Assembly (NCBI GenBank): GCA_002150815.3
Contig: NDFF03000024.1
Location: 310,001 to 374,000, forward strand
From: Grammothele lineata
Taxonomy: Eukaryota; Basidiomycota; Agaricomycetes; Polyporales; Polyporaceae
DNA length: 64,000 nucleotides
Direction: 5' to 3'
The translations under genes and the position numbers were made by a program. Below the pieces are notes generated by a model. That model did no database searches and was not told the DNA's origin. It was given only the letters and a program-made list of their open reading frames with translations. Positions 35,519 through 49,200 of the stretch are shown here, piece after piece (within the stretch, counting starts at the first letter, position 1; each line of letters starts with the position of its first letter).

Positions 35519-35598
35519 ATCACAAATAGCCGTAATAAGGTGTGATTGTAGCATGAACACATCACAAATAGCAAGTAAGGTGTGATTATAGCATGAAC
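35519..35598. repeat. imperfect direct duplication, c. 40-bp unit
   Basis: Units 35519-35560 and 35561-35598 share ATCACAAATAGC, AAGGTGTGATT and TAGCATGAAC, differing by a 4-nt indel and one substitution; they lie about 100-180 nt before the next F-box gene start. Confidence 0.85.
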
Positions 35599-35701
35599 GA
35601 AGCTTCTTTTGCTTGGATGGACCAACCATTCATCGTTGTCTCGTAATGCAAGTAAAATGAGGGATAGCTTCCGTTTTCTCCTGTTGAACCCGCTCCACCT
35701 C

Positions 35702-37582
35702 ATGGCCGCACACGCCCCCATCGTGCCACTTTCACGCCCGCAGCGCCACCAGCGTCCTCAGCGCGAGTCGGTCTTCCGCCCGTTAAACCCGAGACGCTTT
35801 CGCCCTGTCTCCGCGCTCCCGGATGACATCCTCTTCGAGATTCTCCCATATCTATCTTTCGCAGATAAGCTCAACCTATGCGTTGCGTCAAGGCATGTCT
35901 ACAACGTCGTCTCCCTCCGCATCACCACGCTGGTATGCAGGTCCAGAGAGAGCGTGCGGAGGATGCATGAATATTTCGTCCTAGCTGCCGACGCTTCTGC
36001 CCGTGAGACCCGTGCATCTTCCCTGCGTTCTCTAGAGATTAAAGGGCTAGCTTACGCCACACGGGACGATCTAGACAGCGATAATGGCGATACAGCCCCA
36101 CAAGGCGATGAAGGCTTGGATGAACTGCAGGAAAGAGCAGGTGAGCAAGTATCGACGTGATTTCGTTATGTTATGATCTGTACCCATCTCCGGACACAGA
36201 TAGATTCAATGACAAGATGTTCGATGTCATACAACGCGCGAAGAATCTCGTTCATCTTGAAATTTCCTTTGCCGACTGCTGGCAATACGTTCAAAATCAT
36301 GACCGGTGTTGTTCACTGAGGACGGATATTCTCATGAATGGGAACCTCTCTCATCTGACAAGTATGACTTGGTTACTCGGAGACGTCGAGATGTACTACT
36401 ATGCGGACCCCCTGTGGCCTCGGAGCTTGCGGCGAATTCGGCTAGAAGGTTGGGAAGACTTTCACCGCGACGGCATCCCGCTTTGTTCTCTTCTCAATAG
36501 TCTTTTACCTCTGAGGAACTTGGAAGCGTTGACCTTCGAGGATGTCTTCGACCGCAGCTCGGACACCGGGCGACTATATGAAGACACAGAGTCCGAAGGA
36601 CCCTCACAGATCCGCGAACTCACGATCATCAACAGTTACTTCCACCACACCCCGCTTAACGTCGCTCGCCTGCTACCTCATCTGCGCACACTGTGCTTGG
36701 CCGGGACGTCTTTCTGCTTCAGATCGGACGAGGACGAGGAAGATGAAGATGACGCGATCGGAGACGTCGACCAGTCGGCGCTCGCCCTTCGTCTCCTCAC
36801 CGTCGCCGGTGGCAAGCAGATCAGCCGCATTCTCCAAGAGGAAGTCCACCTCCCGTGGCGGCCTGAGGTCCTGTTCTGCGTCATCGATGAGGACGACGAG
36901 CAGAATCCCCGCCTTGACCTGGATATTGCCGACCTGTCCGACATCCTTGGCGTCCGACTCCGCTTCGTGCACTCGGATGAGGAAATCGTGTGGCTCGCCG
37001 TGGAGGAGCAGTTTCCTGCAGTGATGTGGATCGAGTTGGAGAGTGTGTCCGCGGTGGACCTGATAGGAGACTTGGTAAGTCAGAATTTGAAAGTTCCGAA
37101 CCGAGAAACTAGGACATATTATCTCACGCTGTGCGTATTACTTGTCGTAGGCGGACTTGTTCGAGCGATACAACGCTCTTGAACCCTCCGGCCCCCAGTC
37201 TGTGCTGTGTCTCACGATCCTCGTTCCGTTACCTTCGGTGGACGCAACAGACTCGGAGGATCACGAACCGGAGTTACCAGAAAGGACGTTCGAGGGTGAC
37301 TGCGAGTCGTTTCTCCGCCAAGCGTCCGAATACCTCCCAAGGCTTCGATACGTCGGGATAGCGCAGCTAGGCGGCGATGAACTGTCAACGGACTGGAAGG
37401 AAGATTATGCTGGTAATCGTGCACCGTGGAGGTGGTGGAAGCTAGGATTTGGGGAAGACGGAGGGCTATTCGAGATAGCGGAGATACCCTCCTGGAGGGG
37501 CGAGAGGGTGAGAGAGTACCTGCGGAATGCAGACAGGGAGGCGATGAAGAGATTCGAGGAATCTGGTTTGGAAGCATTATGA
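35702..37582 (+). CDS. F-box/LRR-like protein, 581 aa
   Basis: Exons 35702-36140, 36200-37074 and 37151-37582; both introns are GT-AG. I chose ATG 35702; an in-frame ATG at 35657 would add 15 residues. The F-box-like block is ALPDDILFEILPYLSFADKL near residue 40, matching the LPxDILxEIxxxL consensus. Leucine-rich segments follow (for example RSLRRIRLEGWEDF and LRNLEALTFEDVF), with an acidic Asp/Glu tract (SDEDEEDEDDAIGD) in the middle. It is probably a substrate adaptor of an SCF-type ubiquitin ligase, target unknown. It sits directly downstream of another F-box-like gene on the same strand; such neighbours commonly arise by local duplication, but the two sequences are clearly diverged. Confidence 0.8.
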
Positions 37583-38415
37583 GGGCTAGCGATGGGTGTA
37601 TTTCTGTTCAATAAAGCATTGGTGAGCGTGAAGTGAAGTGGATTGCTCAGTACACATAGACAACATACTAGCACTAATGTGATGCGATACCGATCGGATG
37701 GTTACTCAGCCTGAGTTTGCGAGCCCTGGAAAAGCGATCCGACAGGTTCATGCAGCGGCAGCTTCTCTGTCTGCGTCACTCATGCGAAAGGCGTGGTCAG
37801 CATCCATAGTTGTCAGCCCGCTGGCCAAACATCCGTTATCAAACCGCCGTAACGATCGAAAAGAAGTAGGAGTCGACGTGGAATTCCAGTGGCTGTGCCA
37901 ACCTGTAGCGTGCGTGGATTGCGAACGCCCACATTTGATTGGCTCCGGGCGTAGATCAAGCGAACGAGCCGCGAAGGCGCACTCCGAATTCAGCTGGCTA
38001 GAGTCTTCAGCCGGTCGTCATGCATTTTTATCGGCCCACCAGCAAGTCGTATCGTCTCCGCCGAGGAAACGTCCGCTCCCCGCTCGGCTGTCCTGCATTG
38101 TCAGACAGCCACTATACCGGGAAGGCTTTAAGTATCCTGCACGAGGAACTCTGACACAAAAGGGAGGTAGCGAGCGAATGGTCATTAGAACTGTAGCCGT
38201 GCGTAGGGCCGACGGTCAGGGGGAGTGTACTACCGTATAACATAACATGTACATCGGCGTGCGCGATCGCGCGCCCTCTTCTTCTGTCGGTATGTCCGTC
38301 TTCTTCTTCGTCGTCTTCTGTATCTGCATCTGCGTCTGTGTCTTCGTCTTCACCTTCCAGCCCTTTCTTCTTCTAACACTGCCACCACGTTCGCGAGGCA
38401 AGCGCGTTTAGCCCT
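37583..38415. other. convergent intergenic region
   Basis: 833 nt between an F-box gene (plus) and the epimerase (minus). A 180-codon ATG frame at 37698-38240 has no recognisable features and is not called. From 38277 to 38375 the plus strand is a CTTCTTC-type pyrimidine tract. Confidence 0.4.
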
Positions 38416-40260
<1,845 letters not shown>

Positions 40261-40937
40261 GTTCGTGACGAGGATAGGAGAGTTGACCGGAGGATGAGTG
40301 TGGTATGATGCGCGGGAGGAAAGTCGTGCGTGCGAATGTCGTGGATCAGGAGAAAAGGAGTAGCGGAGGTATGCGTGAGGCGGCGAGGATCTGGTGCAGT
40401 CCGGACAACGCAAACGCGCTTCAAGTATTTATCGATAGCCGGCCCGGGCCCGCCTCCGCACCGCCCGCCTCTCCGTCCTCCTCCCCGGCTACCCCGGCCC
40501 GCCTCCTCGAGAAGACGGCTGCTCTCGTCCGCTGGACCGCGGCGAGCCGTGTTCCATCTTCTCTCGTGCCCTCTAGTCCGAATGTCTCGGAACCAGCCAG
40601 GCCTTGCCAGGCGGCCCATTGCGCTCCGCTCTCGCAAATGCTCGTCGGACGAGACACGGCTCGCCCAGTCCCAGGTATCGCCTTTTGTCATATCCCGTCT
40701 CTGCCCGAGCATTCTCCTACGCCTGCGGTGCACACCCCACATGGACCGCGCCATACGCATCAGCATGGGACGAGTCGAATTCCCGTTCACGGCCCCACCG
40801 TCCCGCTGCCCCCTTCCGACGTCAGATATGTAGACAAAAAATGGCAATACTTCTCATGCTTCTCGCCTCTAGTCTGCCACACGGTCCCTATACGAAGTAC
40901 CGCCCGTCCCCACCACGGCCTCGCAGATCTCGCAAAA
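40261..40937. other. intergenic region, epimerase promoter
   Basis: 677 nt between two minus-strand genes. ATAAATA on the minus strand (40426-40432), about 170 nt before the epimerase ATG, is a weak TATA candidate. Plus-strand open frames here are Pro/Ser-rich shadows. Confidence 0.35.
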
Positions 40938-43835
40938 TCACGCCGTCTCCATCTTCACGTCCCCCTCCGCGTCCTTGCCCGCCTCCTCTCCCGGCCCGGG
41001 CTCTTGCGGGGGCGCTCCAGGTTCTTGCGACGCCCCAGCCTCTAGCGGTGCTCCAGGCTCCTGCGACACCCTCCCCTCCGTCTTCCCACCCGGCCCCAGA
41101 CCGTCCGAAGACGGCGCGTCAAGCACAGGCGCAGGGCTCGCCGCCGCCTGAGACGCCGGTGCACTTCCTCCCCCACTCCCTCCCCCTCCTCCACCTCCAC
41201 CTCCGCCCCCAACAGCCCCGCTCACAGCGAGCGCAGCCTGCGCCTCCGCGGCCTGCCGCTCTTTCTCGATCTCCTGCTCCAGCTGCAGCACGTCGCCCAT
41301 CCCGATCTTGCCGAGCAAAGAGAGGTGTTGCTCTCGCGCGGTCCGGAGGGCGAGCCAGGTCGTGCGGAGTTTGTTCTGTGTGTGTAGATATGTGAGTGCG
41401 CGTAAAGGGAGTTTGTCAGCTTACGAAGAGGAGGATGAGAACGAGAGAGACCGAAGCGCACCTCTTCGAACTTGTCGATCTGCGCGTCAGGCGGGAGCAC
41501 GATCGGCGCGGGCGCAGGCTCGGGTGCCGCAGGGGCCGCTACCGGGGCCGCCGGAACGGTTGCGGGTGCGGGTGTCGGTGCGTCGGGAGGGTTGGGTGTC
41601 CCCGCGGGGGCAGGCGATGACGACGCTCCAGGGGTACCTTCCGGCGTGGGGGACATCCCAGGTTTCGCGGGTAACGAGGGGTGTAAAGGCGCCGCTGTGC
41701 TCGACGCGTTCGCGTTCAGTTTTGACGCGCCCTCCGCTGGCGGGGACGGCGCCGCGGCCGAATTTGTCGCAGGAGCAGGAGTGGGAGCAGGCGGGGCAGC
41801 TGCGGCGGCTGCCTCCTTCTGCGCGGCAGCCTCCCGTTGCGCGGCGGCTTTCGCGCGGGCCTGTGCGATGCGCTCCGCCTGCTTCGTGAGCTGGGCCTTG
41901 CGCATGTTGATCCGCGCGTCCTCCTGCTTGATTTTCCGCGTGAAGTCCTTGATGTCCCCGGGCCTGCTTTACCATCAGCACCCAGCAATCGGTGGCGTAG
42001 AACTCTACAGGGAGGGGAGGGAAGGAGGGGGGACACAAAACAGAAGGAAAACTCACCGGAACGGACGCTGCAAGTCGTCGAGGTCTCGATATCCCATCTC
42101 CCAAATCTCCGTAAGCGGTTCGCTCCCATACCGATACGGCCACTCCTCCGGGTCCATCTTCATCTTCTTCCTCGTCTCTCTCGTCGCCTCCTCCAAACCC
42201 ACCCTCCTCTTCCCCCCGCTCCCTTCCGCTCCCGCCTCTCCGCTCAGCTCAATCTCGGCACTCCACGGCTCCCGATCAAACGGCGTACACAGCTCATTCT
42301 TCCACCTCACCCAATTCCTCTCCCTCTCCAGTATCGCCCTCGCCGTATCCGCAAACGCCCTCCCGCTCGGCGCAGTCTGCCGCAGCTCCTCCGTTGCGCG
42401 CTGGATCGTCTCCTGCACCCACCCCGTGCCCGCGCCGTCGTCCTCGAGCGTGAAGTCGACCTGGAGCGAGCGGTTGCGGGGCGTGACCCAGGTGGATTTG
42501 GCGGATTTAGTGAAGGTGAGGAGGTGTTGGAGGAGGATGAGCAGTTGGAGGAGGAATTGGCGGCGGAAGTGGGTGTCTGCGATCTGGGTGGACGTGGACG
42601 TTAGCATATAGCTAGCTCGTAGTAAGAGTGTAATGTGATGCGGACCTCGAGATCGAGCAGCTCCGGGCTGGTGAGGTACTTGGCGAAGTAGTACTCGCTC
42701 GAAGACGACGTCGCCTCTCCTGGACCTGTATCGCGTTTGCGCTTGAGCGGCCCCGAGGCCTTTGCGGAGGAGTCCTTGGACTTGCTGCCCATAAGAGCGC
42801 GCTCCTTCGCGTTCGCCTCCTTGATCACGGGCAGCACCTTCCCAACCGCCTCCTTGAACGCCGGGAACGTCTTCGGGTCCGCAAAGAGCGCCGGGCGCGA
42901 GAACGGCAGTTGTAGGGACCAGAAGGTGTAGTAAAAGTCTGCAGCAGGAGGTCGTTAAACGAGCTAGCGTCAAGAGAAGAAACGGCAAGACACACCTTCC
43001 TTCTCCTTCCTCCGCTTCTCCGCAGCGCTGACCGCGGCCTGTTCCTCCTTCGCCTCATCCACCTCCATCTTATCCTTCTCCCCCTCCCCCTTCACTTCCT
43101 CCTTCTCCGCACTCTCCCTCGGCCCCGCCCCAGGCCCCGTCCACGTCGGCCCATACTCTCCCCTCAAGTTCACCCCGCTCCTCTCCCCCAACGGGAACAC
43201 CCTACTCAAAAACGCCAATATCCGCCCACAGAACTTCGTCGTGGCCCCAGTGTTGGACAGCCGGCGGAGGAGGTCGTTGAGCATGCGGAGGAGGACGAGG
43301 GCCTTGCCCTTCTGCGGGACCATGCCCGCGGTGAGGCGTTCGGCGTGCACTTCGATCCAGGAGAAGATGTGCGAGCAGGAGCCGATGGTTTGGGTCTCGA
43401 GGAGGTCTTGGAGGACTGTGAAGGGGAAGGTTTGCTCGCATGCGTCTGGTGGTGGGGAGGTGGGGTGAGGGGTCGGTCGTGTGGGACGGGGAAGTGGGAG
43501 GAACGCACCTTGCTCGGTGAAAGCGAGAACAACGTCTAACAGGGAGCTGAGCTGGGTGTAATATGTCGTGTTGGGAGTCTTCAAGGCCTGGCCCTCCGTC
43601 CACTACTACGAGTCAGCTTGAAGGTCGCAAACACGTTGGACGCAATGCGTACTGCCAAGTCAAAGATCGCTTTCCGTAGTGCAAACTCCCATTGATTCTT
43701 CAAGTTGTCCGCATTCACCTGTGACTTGGTGTTGGAGAGAGTTTGCTGGACGAGGGTGTCCAGCGAGGGCTCGCTTTCTGAGCTAGTGGGGAGGGAGGTG
43801 AGGAGGCTGTTGAGGCTGTTTTCTACCGCTTGCAT
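40938..43835 (-). CDS. HPR1: THO complex subunit 1 (THOC1/Hpr1), 828 aa
   Basis: Seven exons: 43835-43653, 43602-43509, 43445-42996, 42938-42646, 42583-42057, 41963-41462, 41375-40938; all phases agree. The N-terminal two-thirds matches the THOC1 family, with the block [16 protein letters not shown] (about 243-258), the central helices after it, [16 protein letters not shown] near residue 500 and [20 protein letters not shown] (about 516-535). THO couples transcription elongation to mRNP packaging and nuclear export, and protects against R-loops. The acidic/Lys-rich linker before exon 4 and an Ala/Pro-rich, coiled-coil-prone C-terminal extension (after 540) are typical of fungal versions, but the extension is long. 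The last exon ends in KMETA. Confidence 0.88.
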
Positions 43836-44522
43836 GACGTGTCGTGTTGTCAATAAATTAAACAAGCATATAAAGCGGCGATATGGCGAAGTCGGGAGAG
43901 GTGCTTCGCAACGATGGCAAGGATGGGGAAGAGGACAGGGAGTCCGAGAAGGACAAGGACAAGGATGTGGACACGGCCGCCACACCGATGGCGCGCTACG
44001 CGTTCGAACAGACGCCCATGCGCACAACCTTGAACGTACAACTGAACCCGATATTCTCGGATTTGCATCACATACATAACGTCTCTAATGCATAGTGCAC
44101 TCCTTGAATTCTGCAGATACATTAAGTTTTTGGGATTCAACTAGCTAATGGATGTTCAATCTAACGCTACAAAAGGGAAACCGACTCCGAGCTTCTCTGA
44201 AAACCTGGCTCCGAACCTCCGACTCGGACGCGTACATAGTCGTTACGAAACTCGACTTCGACTAAACGTACGTTAGTGAGTTATAGATCAAGTCGCAACT
44301 ACAATAGAAATTATGACACGTACGACCATAGAAGTCCGCGAACACGATCGATAGGGCCGTCGTGTCATGCATGAGATCTTGACAAGATTGCTGTATGCTG
44401 GATCGTTAAGCGACACTCAATCATCATCTGCCCGTGAATAGGAGTCCGGAAAAATGGGACGCACACAGAGGGCCATTATCCACGCAGACAAAAAATATGC
44501 TTAAGGGGTACATACCACCAGG
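43836..44522. other. intergenic region, THOC1 promoter
   Basis: 687 nt; AT-richer than its neighbours. A 70-codon ATG frame on the plus strand at 43883-44095 (starts MAKSGEVLRNDG) has a reasonable composition but no family match or promoter spacing, and is not called as a gene. Confidence 0.35.
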
Positions 44523-44861
44523 TCATTTCTGCGCAGCATCTTGGCCTGTAGCTCCTGAACTCCGGGATGCATCTGCTGCAACAGCTCCGCTCGTGTCCCC
44601 TTGCGAAGTCTGACGCGTCTCCAGGTCCCCCAAGAGCTTGTCCAGATTATCCATGATCCCATCCAACCGGCTCTCCATCCCGTCCGCAAGCCCCTCCGCC
44701 GCCTCGAGCCTCTTCAGCAGCTCTTCCACATCCACCGATTCCGACTCCTCTCCGCCTTGGTTTAGGAGGCTTGCTAGAAGAGCGAGATCGGCATTGAGAG
44801 AGCCTGTTCCAGGGTTTGATGCGGTAGTGCCGTTGGTCTTTCCGTTCGTGTGCGAGGACAT
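44523..44861 (-). CDS. small coiled-coil protein, 112 aa
   Basis: One open frame from ATG 44861 to TGA 44523. The N-terminus is Ser/Thr/Asn-rich; residues about 40-80 are an amphipathic helix rich in Leu, Glu and Lys (EELLKRLEAAEGLADGMESR) ending LDKLLGDLE. I do not recognise the family. The last 35 residues are low complexity, while an overlapping frame (44600-44510) reads AELLQQMHPGVQELQAKM and ends in a GTATGT donor, so the true C-terminus may use the other frame through an intron or frameshift I cannot place. Confidence 0.5.
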   Translation of the reverse strand: MSSHTNGKTNGTTASNPGTGSLNADLALLASLLNQGGEESESVDVEELLKRLEAAEGLADGMESRLDGIMDNLDKLLGDLETRQTSQGDTSGAVAADASRSSGATGQDAAQK

Positions 44862-45298
44862 GGAGAGGCGCAATGGAAGGAAGATGAGCGCGAGAGGCAA
44901 GTGTAATTGGGATCTCGCGGGCCGGCCCGCCGGCGTAACCTCGGATTAGGAAACCTCGATTTGATCGTCAACTAAACTGGCCTCGGTACTTCTAAATTCA
45001 TGCTAATTAGTATGGCTAACTTGAACGCGTGCTACCGCACTGCATCGTCACCACAAGCCTGGGCCAGGTGACACATGTTGCCAAAGAAGCTATAGCAAAG
45101 CAGCCTGGTTGCAACAACAATCAAACTAAGTAATACTCGGATTCGACATAGATTCGAGCGCATTCTGAGTCACGGCTGATGGAAAATGAGTAGCGAGAGG
45201 AGCGAGAGCAAGTTCTGGAAAGGGAGTGCTACCAATTGACATGGCACTACCAGCGGATGAGCAGACGGATTGAGGCTTCTACTATCCTGTACAGGCGT
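44862..45298. other. intergenic region
   Basis: 437 nt between two minus-strand genes; no recognised element. Confidence 0.35.
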
Positions 45299-47412
45299 TC
45301 AAACGGACGCCGCCTTCCGCTTCCGGAACATGAGCTGCGCATTCGGGTCAGGAGAGACGTTCTCCTCAAAGTAGATGTTGTCGGGGCGAGAGCTATTGCC
45401 AGCGAGCTTGAAGTCGTAGTTGATGATCAAGTACGCGAGGAGCGCCTTGAGCTCACTCGCGGCGAAGAACCGACCAGGGCTAAATGACAATGACTTCGTC
45501 AGCTTCCATCCCGAGATTCTAACGACGACGCATGAGAGACGTACCAGGCGTGACGGCCGTGACCGAATGGAATGTAGTCGGGCGACGTGGTGACGAACTG
45601 GTGCTTGACGCCCTCGCCCTCACGCGTGCGCGAGAAACGCCACGGGTCAAACGTCTCAGCGTCCTCGTACTGCGCGTCGTCGAAGTGCGTCGCGTAGGAG
45701 GCAGCTGCGACGATGGTCCCAGCAGGGAGGAAAGTACCATCGAGGAGCGTGATGTCCTTCATCGCCTTGCGTGTGAGGGTCACTGTCATGAGAGAATTTT
45801 AGTTTGAGAGCGATTACGTTGGCTGGTACCGCTAGGAAGGTGAGACGTACGGGTAGCAATACCGTTCTGGCGTTGTGACTCGCGCATGAGACTGTCTAGC
45901 TTCCACATCTTCCCGAGCGATGCCTTCGTCCAGCCTTCGGTAGCGACAATCGGTTCAACCTCCTCGCGGATAGTCTGAATCCACTCCGGAGTAGTGGCGA
46001 GGTGGTAGAGCGCATGGGTGCCAGTCTGATCCGATTACTTCGGGTCAGGATCCCGCTTCCATTTAGAACACGAACTCGACGTACCATAGAAGAAGTCGAG
46101 ATAGCCGCAAAGTTGACAAGCTGAAGCCGCTCAGCGATGGTCCAGTCAGAGCCGTTACGGGGGATGGCTTGGTCTATGATCCATTGCAGCATATCGTTCT
46201 ACCGTGTTCAACGCAAGAACGAGCCGTTCAACAGACATGGTGAGTTGACAGTTCACGGTCAATGCTCACGGGTTTGTCCGACCATCCATCGCCAAGCTCC
46301 TCCATCTTTGCCTTCCGCTCGTCCACGATCGGCTTGATATAAGGGATAGTGTTGCGAATGACCTTGTTGCCGACGCTGAACAAACCAACCAGCCTACTCA
46401 TTCTTGTATGAGCTATCCAATGAGGAATGAGGACAAGCCAGGTCGTACCTCTTCAGCGGACCCGGTAACTTTCTCATTGCATCCCGATCGCTGTTTACGG
46501 CCAGTGCAAAGGTGATACCAAGGTTTAGGTAGTCCTTGTTGCGGCCTGGTGGACAGAATTCGTCAACCATGGACGCACGGCGCCACACGGCGATAACGTA
46601 CACAACGGCACCCCGACGAAAGTGCGAGCGCTAGCCTGAGCCACGATGTCCTGCAAAGTCGAGAAAGCGTTGACCGTCACCCATTCTGCATGAGGTGTAA
46701 GATCCTCCGCACATGATGCAAAGGATTTTTCAGCACGTACTGTTATCATGGGCAGGGATATAGTCCGGAATAGCGGCGGTCAACTCATCCAGAAGGTCCG
46801 GAAGAACCGCAGGCAAGTTGCGCATGAGCTTCTCACGGATAATGTCGATATGGTACGGGTCGTCGAGAGTGGCCCGCCCGGTTGTATGCTTGAAGTTCAT
46901 CAACTATCGAGGCAACTTAGTGTACCTAACGGCTCCGAGGTGCGGTAAAATTGCACGTGACACTCACCTCATCGACAGCCTCCAAGAAAGACAACTCCTC
47001 ATCGGGACGCTTGCGCAAGTCTTCGACCAGCTTGCGACCACTGATTACCACCATCCATCTATCAACCAGTGCAACTTTGAAAGCGGTACCGTGGAACTAT
47101 AATCCGGACCCCACAATATGTTGAGCTGAGGATGGAGGATTGTAAGATCAAATTCATACCCGCCGATAGCCTTCAGCGATCAACTGCTTCGGGTTCTGAC
47201 TGAAGTTGCGCACGCCTAGATAAGAGAAGATGGGAGCTGAGGGACCGCCCACAGTGGGTATGGAACGCAACTGAAACGACATGAAACAGGTTAATAAAGC
47301 ATGTGCAAGCAAGGCGATAACACCGACATACCGGGTCCGTGGTCCATTTGATGATGTACACGGCCGCTAGAGCGGCGAGAGCGGCGTATACGATGGTCTG
47401 AGTGTCCGACAT
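45299..47412 (-). CDS. cytochrome P450 (CYP512-like), 492 aa, copy 1
   Basis: Eleven exons: 47412-47332, 47270-47160, 47096-46968, 46903-46741, 46685-46602, 46545-46449, 46375-46270, 46198-46085, 46025-45851, 45782-45545, 45479-45299. There is an N-terminal signal anchor (TIVYAALAALAAVYIIKW), the I-helix region FAAISTSS, the K-helix ExxR as ESQR, FDPWRFSR as the PERF segment and the heme motif FGHGRHACPG with the ligand Cys433. It is an ER-anchored monooxygenase using a CPR reductase. Conserved phrases such as DDPYHIDIIREKL, NDMLQWIID and the C-terminal NYDFKL resemble the basidiomycete CYP512 / ent-kaurene-oxidase-like group, which includes triterpenoid hydroxylases (recall; moderate). The next P450 upstream has the same intron positions and is its tandem paralog. 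Confidence 0.92.
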
Positions 47413-47463
47413 CTCAAGGGACTTGAGCTGGTGAGGAGCACTTCCTGGAGCGTCGAGAGAGTG

Positions 47464-47472
47464 TAATATATA
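47464..47472 (-). promoter_or_regulatory. TATA box of P450 copy 1
   Basis: Minus-strand TATATATTA ending 52 nt before the ATG at 47412. Confidence 0.5.
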
Positions 47473-49200
47473 TGCAACAGTGTGGACCGTTTACGCGAAC
47501 ACGTTTTACGGGCGCACTCTCCCTCGATGCTTTTTGCGAGGTACGCAGTTATTGTGCCCTGCTATGTTACCGGCCGGCGGGGGCATAATGGTGGCTTACC
47601 TAGGGAGGCCGGCCCTCCGAGAAGCACAACATCCGTCATTCTTGCGTACGGGACGTGGGATCACGATTCGCAGCTTCGCGCAGGTCTCGGTTACCTCGAA
47701 GCTCGTCTATTTCTGACGCCCGTTCTGTATTGAGCATGTACCGCCAACCTCCACGCTTTATACGCGGTGAATTCAGCATGAATCTAGCAAACCTGTGGTG
47801 GCAAGGGATACCAGGGGGGCTGGTGTAACCTTGGAAGGTACACAAGGAGACCGCACCTCCGTTTAACACAAGACCCCGGATTTAAAACGGCTTCTCACAA
47901 TCGCCTTCTGTATATGTTAGCGAGATCAACCACGCAGAACTGCCCATTTTTAGCAAATGTGAGTCATAATCGACTGCATTGCGCACCTTTCGGGATGATA
48001 GAAACTGGCGTGTGGACACAAACCATGCGGAGGAGTTCTTCGAAGTCCTAGAGCGTATCTGGGACTGGGAAAACATTTGAGCGTGCCAGAGTTTCGGTAT
48101 ATAGTTTTGAAAGACAAAAATTGAGGCAATGAGGTGCATATTGAAACTGGCATGTCCAACGTCATTGGGAACAGAGAGCAAAGGAGTCGCTACGCGGGGG
48201 CTGGCTCAGATCGGCTGTACCCGAGTAATCGGAGTTTGAAACTAGGACGTCGGAGTCTACTTGCTCGTCCTCCAATCAGGTTGAGGCGTGAATCACAGAT
48301 TGTGTTGGACGCTTGCTAACTTCGCACAAGTTCAGGATCATTGCTATTCACCTGACATGAAAGACTCTTCGGGAGGTTGACGCATTTACATTCAGCATCT
48401 TCGATTGTGATGCATTCATGTCCTCTAGCACCCCACACATGTACAGCTGGAATTATGGCCTCCCATGACCAGTCCAACATCAAATTCATAGGAACGGCTC
48501 CTCTCTGCTTTCCGACGTTTCAGCGACCTCTTCAAATGTCTGAGCAAACCGGCAACTTGGAGGCTGTTCTTTTCCTTGGATATCAGACCTCCGGTGTATC
48601 AAGACCGATGAGGCCTTCCGGGCCAGACACCCGCGTATCAAGCATATATCAAGTTTCTAGCAGCGAGTCAGGACGCACCCTTCGGCCTCAAGTACTGACT
48701 CGCCCTTCGAGCCTGTACACTCCTTCGCTCGTTGTGTACTTCGGCCAAACTCCGCCGGTGCTGCTCTGTATATCGACCAATCTATGACTGTGAGGGGCAC
48801 GCGACCCTTACACTGCGCGAGCTTCCTTGCGCGCTCCGCGATGCTCGTGGCATCAACGTTCTTGAATGTCCAACGTTCCACCACTGCCACGGCGCTGCGG
48901 ACACCGGTCATCGCGATCACGGTCTTGGATGTGAGCTTCGTAGCAGTACGGCAACTTCGGGCGGCGGTGACAGGATATGGTACACATAAATACCGTGTAG
49001 ATCGGCGGCAGCACAATATGGCACTGCAGGGCTACACCGGTTCTACAGGACAGCAGAGGCTATAGTATCTGGTGAATAGTCTGTGTGACTACGAGGCGCG
49101 GTACGGTCCGATAAGTAAAGGACACGGTCCTCAGCAGACCATTTATGGTTCATCGAAGGAGAGCCCGCAGGTTTACCAACTATCCGTGCTCCCAGGAGGG
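47473..49200. other. intergenic region between tandem P450s
   Basis: 1.7 kb with short frames on both strands, none supported. Nothing resembling a degenerate third P450 is visible. Confidence 0.4.

Noticed and set aside
37698..38240. 180-codon ATG frame after the second F-box gene
   Set aside because: No recognisable motif, no promoter, and low-complexity flanks; most likely chance.
40305..41045. 246-codon plus-strand frame over the epimerase promoter and THOC1 3' end
   Set aside because: Overlaps the well-supported last exon of THOC1 antisense and is Pro/Ser-rich shadow coding.
43883..44095. 70-codon ATG frame divergent from THOC1
   Set aside because: Composition is plausible but there is no family match, no intron and no promoter at the right distance; left as intergenic.
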